Below are positions 36,076 through 46,166 of a stretch of 64,000 nucleotides of DNA, piece by piece. The DNA is from Bacteroidota bacterium (GTDB lineage: Bacteria; Bacteroidota; Bacteroidia; Flavobacteriales; Flavobacteriaceae). The stretch's first letter is position 1. The number at the start of each line of letters is the position of its first letter. Location of the stretch: positions 33,071 to 97,070 of the forward strand of contig JADFOK010000006.1 in assembly GCA_022562895.1 (NCBI GenBank). Reading direction: 5' to 3'. The position numbers and the translations under genes are program-made. A model generated the notes under the pieces. The model made no database searches. It was given only the letters and a program-made list of their open reading frames with translations, and had not been told where the DNA came from.

Positions 36076-37935
36076 TTATATCCCCTCTTGTTTCCTTTCT
36101 TCAACAATTTCCTTTTCAAGGGCATCGATAGACGATTTTGCTATGCGCTCTAATTCCGGGTTAGGTACAGGGCGTTCAACTTTAGCTAATTTCATCTTTC
36201 CATCTTCCCCTTTTTTGATTATAATATTATAGTTAAGCCAATTTTTCTGTTCTTCCGGGAAATCGGCACGTGTATGTGCCCCTCTGCTTTCTTCCCTTAA
36301 TAATGCGGCTCGTGCAACGGCTTCGGAGGTAATTAATAAGTTACCTAAACCTATTGCCTCATGCCACCCAGGGTTAAACTGGCTTGCCCCTTTTGCCTTT
36401 ACATTCTTATAGGCTTCATTAATTTTTTCTAATTGATATATTCCCGATTCCAGATCATCTTTTGTTCGGATGATACCCACATTTTTTTGCATGTTATTCT
36501 CCAATTTTTCATGAAGCAGATATGGATTTTCTCCAGACTCACGATTTAAAATATCTGTGGCACTTCGTATAATTTTTGTTACCTGATCGGCATCAAATTG
36601 TGAATGTACTGTTATTTTTTTTGCGTATTCTATGGCATGTTTACCAGCTAAATATCCGAAAACAAGAAGATCTGATAAAGAATTGCCTCCTAAGCGATTA
36701 GCTCCATGCATTCCGGCAGCACATTCTCCACAAGCAAATAATCCTGGAATTGAACTCATTGTAGTATCTGCATCTACCCGTATTCCTCCCATAAAATAGT
36801 GACAGGTAGGACCTACCTCCATGGGTTCTTTTGTAATGTCTAATTCTGCTAAGATCTTAAACTGATGGTACATGGAGGGCAACTTCCTTTTGATGTCTTC
36901 TGCAGATCGTTGTGTTGCTATATTGAGGTATACACCCCCATGTTTTGAACCCCTACCTGCTTTTACTTCTTCATAAATTGCTCTGGCAACAACATCTCGA
37001 GTAAGTAGCTCTGGTGGGCGTCTGGCATTAAGATCACCCGAAAGCCATTTGCTGGCTTCTTCCTTAGTATTCGCTGTTTCCGATCGAAATCGCTCAGGAA
37101 TATAATCGAACATAAATCGTTTTCCTTCACTGTTCAGTAGAATTCCACCTTCGCCACGTACACTTTCGGTTACCAAAATACCTTTCACAGAAAGTGGCCA
37201 AACCATCCCTGTAGGATGAAACTGAGTAAATTCTAAATCCATTAGTTCAGCTCCCGCTTTGTAAGCAAGTGCATAACCATCACCCGTGTATTCCCAGGAA
37301 TTCGATGTTATTTCCCAAGCCTTACCACCTCCCCCTGTAGCAAATACAATAGATTTTGCTTTAAATATGATAAATTTTCCTGTTTCTCGCCACATACAAA
37401 CCAATCCGCACACTTCATTATTTTCATTTTTAAGTAATTCCAGAGCAGTACATTCCATATAGGTTTGTATCCCTTGATGGATCCCATGATCCTGCAACGT
37501 TCTGATCATTTCCAATCCCGTTCGATCACCAACATGTGCTAACCTTGGATATCTATGACCCCCAAAATTACGCTGATTGATAAGACCTTTTTTTGTTCGA
37601 TCAAAAACAGCTCCCCATTCTTCTAAAAGCCTCACGCGTTCGGGAGCAATCTTTGCATGAAGTTCTGCCATACGCCATACATTCAGAAATTTTCCGCCTC
37701 GCATTGTATCTCGAAAATGAATTTTCCAATGATCGCGCTCATCCACATTTGCCAATGCCGCAGCCATTCCTCCTTCAGCCATAACCGTATGTGCTTTTCC
37801 TAAAAGAGATTTCATAACGATCCCTGTACTCATTCCTTGTGAAGAAGCTTCAATAGCTGCGGTAAGTCCTGCTCCACCAGCACCAACAATAAGCACATCA
37901 TGCTCAAAAGTTTTTATTTCAGATATATCTAACAT
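36076..37935 (-). CDS. sdhA: Succinate dehydrogenase/fumarate reductase flavoprotein subunit
   Basis: SdhA oxidises succinate to fumarate in the TCA cycle and can run in reverse. The 619-residue product has the FAD-binding GAGGAGLTAAIEA, the covalent FAD-linking His49 in KAHTVMAEGG, and the substrate-site regions EFTQFHPTGM, HYFMGGIRVD and GGNSLSDLLVFG. It lies 15 bases after sdhC. The sequence is of the non-classical type shared by many Bacteroidota and Actinobacteria. Confidence 0.95.
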   Translation of the reverse strand: MLDISEIKTFEHDVLIVGAGGAGLTAAIEASSQGMSTGIVMKSLLGKAHTVMAEGGMAAALANVDERDHWKIHFRDTMRGGKFLNVWRMAELHAKIAPERVRLLEEWGAVFDRTKKGLINQRNFGGHRYPRLAHVGDRTGLEMIRTLQDHGIHQGIQTYMECTALELLKNENNEVCGLVCMWRETGKFIIFKAKSIVFATGGGGKAWEITSNSWEYTGDGYALAYKAGAELMDLEFTQFHPTGMVWPLSVKGILVTESVRGEGGILLNSEGKRFMFDYIPERFRSETANTKEEASKWLSGDLNARRPPELLTRDVVARAIYEEVKAGRGSKHGGVYLNIATQRSAEDIKRKLPSMYHQFKILAELDITKEPMEVGPTCHYFMGGIRVDADTTMSSIPGLFACGECAAGMHGANRLGGNSLSDLLVFGYLAGKHAIEYAKKITVHSQFDADQVTKIIRSATDILNRESGENPYLLHEKLENNMQKNVGIIRTKDDLESGIYQLEKINEAYKNVKAKGASQFNPGWHEAIGLGNLLITSEAVARAALLREESRGAHTRADFPEEQKNWLNYNIIIKKGEDGKMKLAKVERPVPNPELERIAKSSIDALEKEIVEERKQEGI

Positions 37936-37950
37936 GCATTTTGTTTGTTT

Positions 37951-38808
37951 TTAGATCCCCCATGTATTGAGATCTGTTAAGTAACCCATTGAAATCATAC
38001 GAACATAAAAATCAGCAAACATTATCCAAATTAAACTAAGCCAGGCAAATAGTTCATGACGTTCGTTAAGCCAAGTAATTACTTTCCCGTTTTTGTGTGC
38101 TATTTGACCTCCCATGCTACAAGAGTAACAATCTCTACTACCCCCTAAAAGATGCCTTAATGAATGACAACCAAAGACGTAGCATCCAAGTAAAATCGGA
38201 TTACCCAACAACAAAATGCTTCCTACTCCTATACCAAATTCTCCACTTCTAAAAAAAGATAAATACGCATCATAGAAGAAAATAATTATAAACAACATTG
38301 CAAAGTACATGGCATATCGATGAAGGTTTTGTACCTGCATGAGTCCAGTTTCTCCTTTGTAACCTGATTTTCCTTTCCTTGGAATGGAACCAACTGCACA
38401 AGCTGGAGGTGTTCCAGTAAACGCACGGTAATAAGATTTTCTATAGTAATAACAAGTGAATCTGAATATTCCGGGAATTGCTAAAATCAAAAGTGAAGGA
38501 GAAGGAGGTATCCAGCTTGGCCACCATGAAGGCCAGGCACCCAATATCGAATGACTCATAGGCGCGGCTCCAACAACACCTTCCTTAATAAAAACCAGAG
38601 GTGAATAAAAAGGGGCCAAATATCCACCAAACCCTTCTTGTCCTGCACTATACCAATAAAAATCTGCTTGCCAGGCTGACCAAAATCCATACACTAAAAA
38701 ACCCGTAAGTCCAAAAACCACGAGACCAGGATACAGCCACCATCTGTCTTTACGCAAAGTTTTTGCAAATCCTTTGACGTTAAGAGAAATAGAAACATTT
38801 GTATGCAT
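37951..38808 (-). CDS. sdhC: Succinate dehydrogenase membrane anchor (Sdh1/type E-F-like), Cys/His-rich
   Basis: The 285-residue product has about five membrane helices and anchors SdhAB. It belongs to the single-subunit class found with Sdh1 operons in Actinobacteria, not the short cytochrome b556 type. Next to its fourth helix lies GCYVFGCHSLRHLLGGSRDCYSC, holding Cys209, Cys214, His215, His219, Cys227 and Cys230. The mycobacterial homologue carries a membrane-embedded Rieske-type cluster, so these residues may bind one here; that is inference. It is first in the operon. Confidence 0.88.
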   Translation of the reverse strand: MHTNVSISLNVKGFAKTLRKDRWWLYPGLVVFGLTGFLVYGFWSAWQADFYWYSAGQEGFGGYLAPFYSPLVFIKEGVVGAAPMSHSILGAWPSWWPSWIPPSPSLLILAIPGIFRFTCYYYRKSYYRAFTGTPPACAVGSIPRKGKSGYKGETGLMQVQNLHRYAMYFAMLFIIIFFYDAYLSFFRSGEFGIGVGSILLLGNPILLGCYVFGCHSLRHLLGGSRDCYSCSMGGQIAHKNGKVITWLNERHELFAWLSLIWIMFADFYVRMISMGYLTDLNTWGI

Positions 38809-39033
38809 ATAGTAGTGTTTAGTGGGTATTATTTATTTCTTCGAGGTTTAGATAAATCCGATACAATTTAGTAAAAAGTTATTAAATGCAAATTTGAGAT
38901 TCTTAACTTGTAGATAGTGAGTTCAAGTCTTCAAACAGAAATAGATAAACGTTCTAAATACTATACTAACTTCTTTTTAATTCTATGAGTGATTTTTTTT
39001 TAGATACTGAATCAAGCTTGGAAAAACAACATC

Positions 39034-40404
39034 TCAAGACAATCTATTTTTCAACTCCTCAAAAGTAAGGGTCTGCTGTTCACCGTTATTCATGTTTTTA
39101 AGTGTATACTTTTGTAACTCAATTTCGATTTTACCAGCTAATACTACAAAGGGGATATTACGTTTGTCTGCATATCCAATTTGTTTGCTCATTTTGTAAG
39201 CATCGGGATACAGTTCACTTACTATTCCATCCAAGCGTAATTTTGAAATGGTTTGCATAGCATATAACGATTCGGTTTCACCAAAATTTATAAAGAGTAC
39301 TTTTGTATTCTCTGAAACGGTTTCGGGGAAAAGATTTAATTCTTCCAATACTAAGTATATCCTGTCCAAGCCAAAAGATATCCCAACACCACTGATATTC
39401 TTTAATCCGAAGATCGCGGTTAAATCATCATAACGACCTCCACCTCCAATGCTTTTCATTTTTACTTCAGAAGGAGGATCAACTTCAAAGATCGCACCCG
39501 TATAATAATTAAGACCACGAGCTAGTGTCAGATCAATTTCCAGGCTAGCCGATTTAAGGGAAATCGTTTCAATGTTTTTAAAAATGAATTCTAAATCTGA
39601 AATACCTTGTAGTCCTGTTTCAGATGTTTCTAGCATTTCTTTTAGTTTGATTAGTTTTTCAGAAGCAGTTCCCTTAAAACTAAATAGAGGTTGTAATTTC
39701 TCTATAGCAGATTCAGAAATACCTTTAGAAAGCATTTCGGATTTTACTCCCTCCTCACCTATATTATCCATCTTGTCTAAAGCTACTGTAAAATCGATGA
39801 GCTTTTCCTCGGCTCCAATTACTTCGGTAATACCGCTTAAAATCTTTCTGTTATTGAGTTTTATAGTTACACCTTTAAGGTTTAATTGAGCAAAAACCTC
39901 ATCATACAATTGTACCAATTCCACTTCTTGCCATAAGGAGGTAGAGCCCACCACATCGGCATCACATTGTAAAAATTCACGAAAACGCCCCTTTTGAGGT
40001 TTGTCTGCTCTCCAAACAGGTTGAATTTGATACCGCTTAAAAGGAAAGGTAATATCGTTTTGGTTTTGTACAACATAACGTGCAAAAGGTACTGTAAGAT
40101 CATATCGAAGAGCCTTTTCAGTGATTTTAGCTGTCAATTTTTTACTGCTTTTTTCTGAATAAAGTGTGTCTTCAACTTTTTTTAAATAATCCCCTGAATT
40201 CAAAATTTTAAATATAAGCCTGTCTCCTTCTTCTCCGTATTTTCCCATAAGGGTTTCACTCTTCTCAAAGGAAGGGGTTTCTATGGGCTGATAACCATAG
40301 GCAGTAAAACAACGCTTCATCGTATCGATAATATAATTGCGCTTTATTACTTCTTGGGGCGAAAAATCTCGAGTGCCCTTAGGTATAGAAGGTTTTTGAA
40401 CCAT
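39034..40404 (-). CDS. hisS: Histidyl-tRNA synthetase
   Basis: HisRS charges tRNA-His in the cytoplasm as a dimer. The 456-residue product starts [15 protein letters not shown], and has motif 2 [30 protein letters not shown] and the histidine-A loop [14 protein letters not shown], with motif 3 GGGGRYDDL and [11 protein letters not shown]. The C-terminal anticodon-binding domain follows. I chose ATG 40404, as the extra 24 residues of the longer frame do not fit the family. It is divergent from the permease gene. Confidence 0.95.
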   Translation of the reverse strand: MVQKPSIPKGTRDFSPQEVIKRNYIIDTMKRCFTAYGYQPIETPSFEKSETLMGKYGEEGDRLIFKILNSGDYLKKVEDTLYSEKSSKKLTAKITEKALRYDLTVPFARYVVQNQNDITFPFKRYQIQPVWRADKPQKGRFREFLQCDADVVGSTSLWQEVELVQLYDEVFAQLNLKGVTIKLNNRKILSGITEVIGAEEKLIDFTVALDKMDNIGEEGVKSEMLSKGISESAIEKLQPLFSFKGTASEKLIKLKEMLETSETGLQGISDLEFIFKNIETISLKSASLEIDLTLARGLNYYTGAIFEVDPPSEVKMKSIGGGGRYDDLTAIFGLKNISGVGISFGLDRIYLVLEELNLFPETVSENTKVLFINFGETESLYAMQTISKLRLDGIVSELYPDAYKMSKQIGYADKRNIPFVVLAGKIEIELQKYTLKNMNNGEQQTLTFEELKNRLS

Positions 40405-40607
40405 TTTTTTTAAAGTTAGATACCGTGTGTAGATAAAACTAGCCGAATGATGATTTATAAATAATAATTCTTTCAACTACAATCTATCATTACCTTTTAT
40501 TAAATGCAAATATCTTAATTTATTGAAGAAATAGTAAGAAATTTTAAAATAGATGGTAACTTTATGCACAGTTAGTAGTCTAACGGTTAATCTAACAATA
40601 AAAAATT

Positions 40608-41846
40608 ATGTTTTCACTATTTCGGGAAAATATACGAATTGCATTGAGTTCTATTAAAACTCAGTTACTTAGAACCATCCTGACCATCGTGATCATTGGG
40701 ATTGGTATTTGGGCACTAGTTGGTATTTTAAGTGCTGTTAAAGCACTGGAAAATACTATATCCAGTAATTTTTCTTCCATGGGGGCAAATACATTTAACA
40801 TTCAGCGCTACAATTTTAATGTAGTACGTCATGGCGGGGAACGGGAGAAAGTAAATCCTATAATTAGTTACCAAAACATTCGTGAGTTTATTGATATTTA
40901 TGATTATCCGTTTACACAGTCGTCAGTTTCATTCAGAGGGACAAGACTTGCGGAAGTAAAATTTGAAAGTGAAAAAACAGACCCTGAAGTACAAGTATAC
41001 GGTATTAATGAACATTATTTAGAGAATACAGGGACCGAAATAGAAAGGGGTAGAAATTTTAATATTTTCGATATCGAAAATAACAACAAAGTTTGTCTTC
41101 TTGGAGCAGATTTTCTTAAAAACCTTTTCAAGAACGATGATCCTATAAATAAAACAATTAGAATTCGCGGTGTAAAATTTAAAGTGGTTGGCATATTAGA
41201 ATCTAAGGGTTCTACCTTTGGAAACAATCAAGATTTAAAAGTTCTTATTCCTATTCAGGTAGCACGTGGTATTTATACACAACCCAATATTAATTATACT
41301 ATAAGTATTAAAGTTGATGATAAAGAGGTTTTAGAGAGTGCATACGATGAAGCTATTATCACTTTTAGAAACATTCGAGGATTAAATCCTATTGAAGAAA
41401 ATAACTTTGGCATGGAACGAAGTGATGACCTTATTAACCGTATAACAAGTATTACGGGTGTTTTGGAGACTGCTGCTTGGATAATTAGTATTATCACCAT
41501 ATTGGGTTCTTCTATTGCGCTTATGAATATTATGTTGGTATCTGTGACCGAACGTACCCGGGAAATTGGAGTACGCAAAGCTATGGGTGCTAAAAATTCT
41601 ACTATCGCTACTCAATTTTTGATTGAAACAATAGTTATTGGTCAGTTTGGAAGTATATTGGGTATTATTCTTGGAGTTTTAACAGGATTATTAATCGCTA
41701 GTATTTTTAATTTTGATTTTACACTTCCCTGGGTTGCGATGTTTTCAGCAACCATCATTACATTTTGTGTAGCTATACTTGCAGGTTCATATCCTGCTAA
41801 AAAGGCTGCTAAGTTAAATCCCATTGATAGCTTACATTATGAGTAA
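40608..41846 (+). CDS. FtsX/MacB-type ABC transporter permease
   Basis: The 412-residue product has the MacB periplasmic-core layout: one N-terminal membrane helix (about 20-42), a large extracytoplasmic domain (about 45-280), then three C-terminal helices with the FtsX-family segment SVTERTREIGVRKAMGAKNSTIATQFL. Such permeases work in mechanotransmission or lipoprotein and peptide efflux with a separate ATPase. No ATPase gene is adjacent; it must be encoded elsewhere. The start codon is 203 bases from hisS, and a near-consensus TAACTTTA lies about 45 bases upstream. Confidence 0.88.
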   Translation: MFSLFRENIRIALSSIKTQLLRTILTIVIIGIGIWALVGILSAVKALENTISSNFSSMGANTFNIQRYNFNVVRHGGEREKVNPIISYQNIREFIDIYDYPFTQSSVSFRGTRLAEVKFESEKTDPEVQVYGINEHYLENTGTEIERGRNFNIFDIENNNKVCLLGADFLKNLFKNDDPINKTIRIRGVKFKVVGILESKGSTFGNNQDLKVLIPIQVARGIYTQPNINYTISIKVDDKEVLESAYDEAIITFRNIRGLNPIEENNFGMERSDDLINRITSITGVLETAAWIISIITILGSSIALMNIMLVSVTERTREIGVRKAMGAKNSTIATQFLIETIVIGQFGSILGIILGVLTGLLIASIFNFDFTLPWVAMFSATIITFCVAILAGSYPAKKAAKLNPIDSLHYE

Positions 41847-41881
41847 ATAATAATTCGGTTTTTAAGAATTTATTATTTTAT

Positions 41882-42069
41882 TTATGATTTATAAAAAACT
41901 CCATCCAATAATAAATCACTATAAATATCAAGTTGTTGTTTTGTCAATTCTATATTCTCTATTTTTATTTCTTTCCATTCTTCAGCAGTAATTGATTGTG
42001 TAGCCAAAAAATTGATAAACTCTTTATGAAGTTCTTCAAATTGTTCCTTAGTAGTCTTAAATATTTCAT
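41882..42069 (-). pseudogene. Degenerate DUF6495-like gene (frameshifted and shortened)
   Basis: From ATG 42067-42069 the frame reads MKYLRLLRNNL. The next frame contains TKEQFEELHKEFINFLATQSI and then a match to the DUF6495 pattern, ending EQ-like in LDIYSDLLLDGVFYKS. One base inserted near 42051 would join them as MKYLRLTKEQFEE. The combined length of about 62 codons is far below the roughly 150 residues I recall for the family, and the family's C-terminal half is absent before the permease gene. I take it as a decaying copy. The family recall is from memory. Confidence 0.5.
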
Positions 42070-42073
42070 AATA

Positions 42074-42098
42074 AAAAAACGCCCCTAAAAAGAGGCGT
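42074..42098 (-). terminator. Terminator of the TonB receptor gene
   Basis: On the minus strand, CGCCTCT and AGGGGCG pair around TTTT and are followed by seven Ts. It lies 28 bases after the receptor stop codon. Confidence 0.75.
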
Positions 42099-42125
42099 AA
42101 ATTTAAAATATACAATCCTGTTTTT

Positions 42126-45100
42126 TTAAAAAATATAACGTAATCCAAATTGCATTTGCCATCTGGAAAGTAAGCTAGAATCATAGCCAAAAGTCTCAAT
42201 TAAATTTGGATCAAATGAATAGGTAGGTACATTGGTTTTAGAATTAACAGTAACTCCTATTGGCTGTACATTATTAGGTTGCTGAACTAATCCCCAATCA
42301 GAACTAATTAAATTTCCAACATTTAACAGATCTAAACTAAATTGAATGGTATTAGTTTTATCTCCGGATACTTTGAAATTATAGTCCTGTAAAAATTTAA
42401 GATCCCAACGGCTTCTCCAGGGTGCTAAAGCTCCGTAACGTTCTGCATACTGCCCTCTTCTTTCACTTAAATAGTCATCTTGAGCAATATATGCATCGAA
42501 TGCTGCAGCTTGTCCATCTCCTGAAAATTGCATTTGGTTAATTTCACCGGAGGTAGGAATATAAATTAGGTCGTTTAAATTAGAACCGTCTCCATTTATA
42601 TCACCACCATAGGTATAATTAAAACGTCCACCTCGGGCATATTCAAAGAATGTAGATAGTGTTGATGACCATTTGCCATTTCCATAATCCCATTTTTTAC
42701 TTGCAACACCAATGACTCTGTGAGTATTTCCATATTTAGAATACGATAATACATCATCATTTACATTTCCTAAAACAGCATTAAACGCAAAAGCATCTCC
42801 GGTTATTTCAGCTTCAATAGAATTAACATCTTTAGCATTTAGGTAGCTATAAGCCATCATAGCATAGATCCCATTATTAAATGTTTTTTGAGCCTTAACA
42901 GTTGCACTCCAAATTCTACCTTTATCAGAATTGGTAAATACATATGCATTATTAATAATGTCGTCTGAAGTGTAAATAGGTCTATTGTCTACCCCACCTA
43001 AAGTTCCAGAAGGAGGTAATAATCCCCAATTCTGAACATGAGGTCCATTAATATCTTTCGTATAAGATACATCACTTGTTAAAATCAAGCCGTCTTCAAA
43101 TTTATAATCTGCACCTATATTAGTTCTCCAAACCTGTGGGTATTTATAATCCGGATCTACAGCTTGTAAGAAAAACACTTCGGGGCTTCCCACTTGGTTT
43201 CCTATCCAAACAAAAGGAAAACGACCTGTGAAAACACCTGTTCCACCACGAAGTTGGAAAGTACTATTTCCTCTTACATCGTAGTTAAATCCTAATCTTG
43301 GAGAGTATAATACTTGATTAGTTGGCATTTGCGTATTATCTATAAATACGGTTTCGCCTGTATTTGGATTTACGTATGGAATATCGGGTACATTACAACA
43401 TGCATTATCTATCACATTTTGTGCCTTAGAAGAAGTATCAAAATAAAGTGGTTTATCTAAACGAAGGCCGTAAGTTAATTTAAATTTATTGTTTACATCC
43501 CATTCATCTTGAGCATAAAATGCCATCTGGCCAACATTTGTTTCTGCCCAAGCCCAACCACCTGGTTCACCTTCGCCATTATTGTTTAAACTATTATCGG
43601 CAGCAATAGCAGCATCAAACATTCCTTGAAGTCCTCCACTATTTACAAGATCCTGAAAGTCTTCTATGGTTGATGTTGGAAAAAACACTCCTTGAGCACC
43701 GTAAACACCTAGATTAAATGAATTATCAAATTCAAATTTTTCATAAGAGAACCCTACAGTAAAAGTATGGTCTCCCATAAAGAAACTTAAATTATCGGAT
43801 ATTTGAAATACTTTTTGGTCTAATTTATTATGGATAGAAAAAACTTCATGTCCGGCTATTATATAGTTTGAACCATCTTTAGTAATTGTAATTGATGGTG
43901 CAGGAGTAGAAAGTGGATTTCTAAAATCATCAAAATGAGTATACCCCATCTGAAATTTATTTGAAGCATTACCACTAAAATTTGAATTTACCTCAAATTG
44001 TACAGATTGTAATTTGTTATTAATTTCGTAACCAGCGTTTTCAAATTGAAGTGTAGAAGCACTTGGACCTCTAAATCCTAATGCTGTTGGATGACCTGGT
44101 TTTTCTTTAGAAGCATTAAGATAATTATATACAATGGCTATTTGAGTATTATCAGTAATATTCCAATCTAATTTAAAGATTCCCTTAGTAGATTTTGTAT
44201 TATGAATAAATCCTTCATAATTGCCAGGATCATAAAAAAGAGGAGCTCCACTATCATCTAGTCCAATCATCATATTTTTTAATGCATTTTGAACAATCAA
44301 TAAATCACTTTCAAGCACTCTGGATTCGTTTATCAATCCTGTTCCTCTATTTGGTAACCAAGTTTGTCCTAGATCTTCTCTATCATCTTTTTCATAATTA
44401 GCAAAAAAGAAAAGTTTATTCTTAAAAATTGGTCCGCCTACACTAACTCCGAATTGGGTTTGTTCTAATTTTGGAACTATGATATTATCCCCTTTTACTT
44501 TATTACCGGTAAGGTCTCCATTTCTAAAAAAACCGTAAGCTGTACCATGAAATTCGTTAGTACCGCTTTTAGTAACTGCGTTTATAGTAGCTCCTGTAAA
44601 ACCTGATTGACGTACATCGTAAGGTGCTGTAGATACTTGTATCTGATCTATAGCGTCTATTGATACAGGCTGTGCATCTGTCTGTCCTCCGGGGGTAGCC
44701 GCATCTAGTCCAAAAGGATTATTAAATATTGCACCATCTAATGAAAAATTATTAAACTGATCATTTCTACCTCCAAAAGATCCATTACTTGAAGTAGGCT
44801 CTAATCTTGTAAAATCTGCAGCCGAACGTGTAATGCTAGGCAAACGTGTTAGTTCACGTCTTCCAATATTGGTTTCGGCTCCTGTACGATCACTGCCAAA
44901 AGTTCCTGTTCCACCAGTACCTTTTATCACTACGGTTTCAAGTTCTTCGGTATCTTCGACCATGGTTACATCTATGGCATATGTTTTACCTAAGGTAAGA
45001 TATACATCATCGAAAGTTTGGCTTTTAAAACCAACATAACTTATTGTAACAGAATAGGGCCCACCCACTCTCATATTCAATAAATTAAATCTCCCATCAA

Positions 45101-45287
45101 AGTTGGTTATAGCACCGTACTTTGTTCCCGATGGTGTGTGAACTGCCACAACATTTGCACCTGAAAAAGTTTGAGCATTCTCGTCAATCACAACACCTTT
45201 AATATTAGACGTAGTTACCTGCGCCATAGCACCCAGGATACTAAACATAAAAAGGGAAGTAAATACTAGTTTGTTGAAAAGTTTCAT
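42126..45287 (-). CDS. Oar-like TonB-dependent outer-membrane receptor
   Basis: The 1053-residue product has a signal peptide (cleavage near LGAMAQ), an N-terminal carboxypeptidase-like beta-sandwich (about 25-110), a TonB plug (about 120-240, with GSFGGRNDQFNNFSLDGAIFNNPFG) and a long beta-barrel ending in FGLRYIF, where the terminal Phe is the usual outer-membrane sorting residue. The absence of a partner SusD gene and the overall length point to the Oar-type receptor, not a SusC. The cargo is unknown; no substrate enzymes flank it. It has its own terminator. Confidence 0.9.
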   Translation of the reverse strand: MKLFNKLVFTSLFMFSILGAMAQVTTSNIKGVVIDENAQTFSGANVVAVHTPSGTKYGAITNFDGRFNLLNMRVGGPYSVTISYVGFKSQTFDDVYLTLGKTYAIDVTMVEDTEELETVVIKGTGGTGTFGSDRTGAETNIGRRELTRLPSITRSAADFTRLEPTSSNGSFGGRNDQFNNFSLDGAIFNNPFGLDAATPGGQTDAQPVSIDAIDQIQVSTAPYDVRQSGFTGATINAVTKSGTNEFHGTAYGFFRNGDLTGNKVKGDNIIVPKLEQTQFGVSVGGPIFKNKLFFFANYEKDDREDLGQTWLPNRGTGLINESRVLESDLLIVQNALKNMMIGLDDSGAPLFYDPGNYEGFIHNTKSTKGIFKLDWNITDNTQIAIVYNYLNASKEKPGHPTALGFRGPSASTLQFENAGYEINNKLQSVQFEVNSNFSGNASNKFQMGYTHFDDFRNPLSTPAPSITITKDGSNYIIAGHEVFSIHNKLDQKVFQISDNLSFFMGDHTFTVGFSYEKFEFDNSFNLGVYGAQGVFFPTSTIEDFQDLVNSGGLQGMFDAAIAADNSLNNNGEGEPGGWAWAETNVGQMAFYAQDEWDVNNKFKLTYGLRLDKPLYFDTSSKAQNVIDNACCNVPDIPYVNPNTGETVFIDNTQMPTNQVLYSPRLGFNYDVRGNSTFQLRGGTGVFTGRFPFVWIGNQVGSPEVFFLQAVDPDYKYPQVWRTNIGADYKFEDGLILTSDVSYTKDINGPHVQNWGLLPPSGTLGGVDNRPIYTSDDIINNAYVFTNSDKGRIWSATVKAQKTFNNGIYAMMAYSYLNAKDVNSIEAEITGDAFAFNAVLGNVNDDVLSYSKYGNTHRVIGVASKKWDYGNGKWSSTLSTFFEYARGGRFNYTYGGDINGDGSNLNDLIYIPTSGEINQMQFSGDGQAAAFDAYIAQDDYLSERRGQYAERYGALAPWRSRWDLKFLQDYNFKVSGDKTNTIQFSLDLLNVGNLISSDWGLVQQPNNVQPIGVTVNSKTNVPTYSFDPNLIETFGYDSSLLSRWQMQFGLRYIF

Positions 45288-45326
45288 AATATGTTAGTTT
45301 GATTGTTTCTGTGAAAATAAAAAAAA

Positions 45327-45357
45327 AAAAACCATCTACCTAAGACAGATGGTTTTT
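45327..45357 (-). terminator. Terminator of the rpsF-rpsR-rplI operon
   Basis: An 11-base perfect stem (45327-45337 with 45347-45357) around a 9-base loop, followed on the minus strand by a long T-run. It lies 41 bases after the rplI stop and would end the ribosomal transcript before the TonB receptor gene. Confidence 0.88.
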
Positions 45358-45398
45358 CTATTAACATATATTGCAAATTATTAACAATATAAAAGTTG

Positions 45399-45851
45399 TT
45401 ATTTTACTTCAGCAATCACATCGAATGTAAAATTAATTACTACATCTCTATGAAAACGAATTGTAGCTTCATATTGACCGGTACGTTTAATAATTCCCCC
45501 GGCAATAGTAATGTATTTCTTTTCAATTAAAACGCCTTCTTTTTCAAGAGCATCGGCAAGATTAACATTTGATACAGATCCAAATAATTTATCACCTTCA
45601 CCTACTTTCGAAGTAATTTTAATTTCCATTTCATTTGCTTTGTCAGCTTCTTTTTGAGCATCCTCTACTACTTTCTTTTCTTTAAAGGCTCGTTGTTTTA
45701 AAGTCTCTGCTAATACTTTCTTAGCAGAAGGAGTTGCTATAACAGCAAATCCTTGAGGAATAAGAAAATTTCTTCCAAATCCGCTTTTTACGGTAACAAC
45801 GTCATCAGTAAATCCAAGATTTTCTACATCTTTTTTTAATATAAGTTCCAT
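45399..45851 (-). CDS. rplI: 50S ribosomal protein bL9
   Basis: The 150-residue product is a standard bL9: MELILKKDVENLGFTDDVVTVKSGFGRNFLIPQGFA is the conserved N-terminal rRNA-binding domain, followed by the long central helix and the C-terminal domain. It lies 15 bases after rpsR and is the last gene of the rpsF-rpsR-rplI operon. As is usual in Flavobacteria, no ssb gene lies inside the operon. Confidence 0.97.
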   Translation of the reverse strand: MELILKKDVENLGFTDDVVTVKSGFGRNFLIPQGFAVIATPSAKKVLAETLKQRAFKEKKVVEDAQKEADKANEMEIKITSKVGEGDKLFGSVSNVNLADALEKEGVLIEKKYITIAGGIIKRTGQYEATIRFHRDVVINFTFDVIAEVK

Positions 45852-45866
45852 AATCCTATCTACTTT

Positions 45867-46163
45867 TTATTTTAATAAATCGGCCACGTATGGCATTAAT
45901 GCAAGATGACGAGCTCTTTTAACAGCAACTGCTACTTTTCGCTGGTATTTTAAGGAAGTCCCTGTTAGTCTTCTGGGTAATATTTTACCTTGTTCGTTTA
46001 CAAAATTCATTAAATAATCTGGGTCTTTGTAGTCTATATATTTAATTCCGGATTTCTTAAAACGGCAATATTTTTTAACCTTTGTAGTTTCTATATTAAG
46101 CGGTGTGAGATATCTTATCTCTCCGTCTTTTTTTCCTTTTGCTTGTTGTTCGATAGTTGTCAT
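45867..46163 (-). CDS. rpsR: 30S ribosomal protein bS18
   Basis: The 98-residue product contains the bS18 core ([53 protein letters not shown] runs from about residue 39) with an N-terminal extension of about 20 residues common in Bacteroidota. It binds bS6 on the platform of the 30S subunit. In this phylum bS18, bS6 and bS21 form the pocket that hides the anti-Shine-Dalgarno end of 16S rRNA. It is three bases after rpsF. Confidence 0.96.
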   Translation of the reverse strand: MTTIEQQAKGKKDGEIRYLTPLNIETTKVKKYCRFKKSGIKYIDYKDPDYLMNFVNEQGKILPRRLTGTSLKYQRKVAVAVKRARHLALMPYVADLLK

Positions 46164-46166
46164 AGC

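Noticed and set aside
38919..38930. GAGTTCAAGTCT, identical to part of the tRNA-Met T-arm
   Set aside because: Only 12 bases match, no acceptor or anticodon arm surrounds it, and this is the common T-arm consensus. It is not supported as an attachment site or tRNA remnant.
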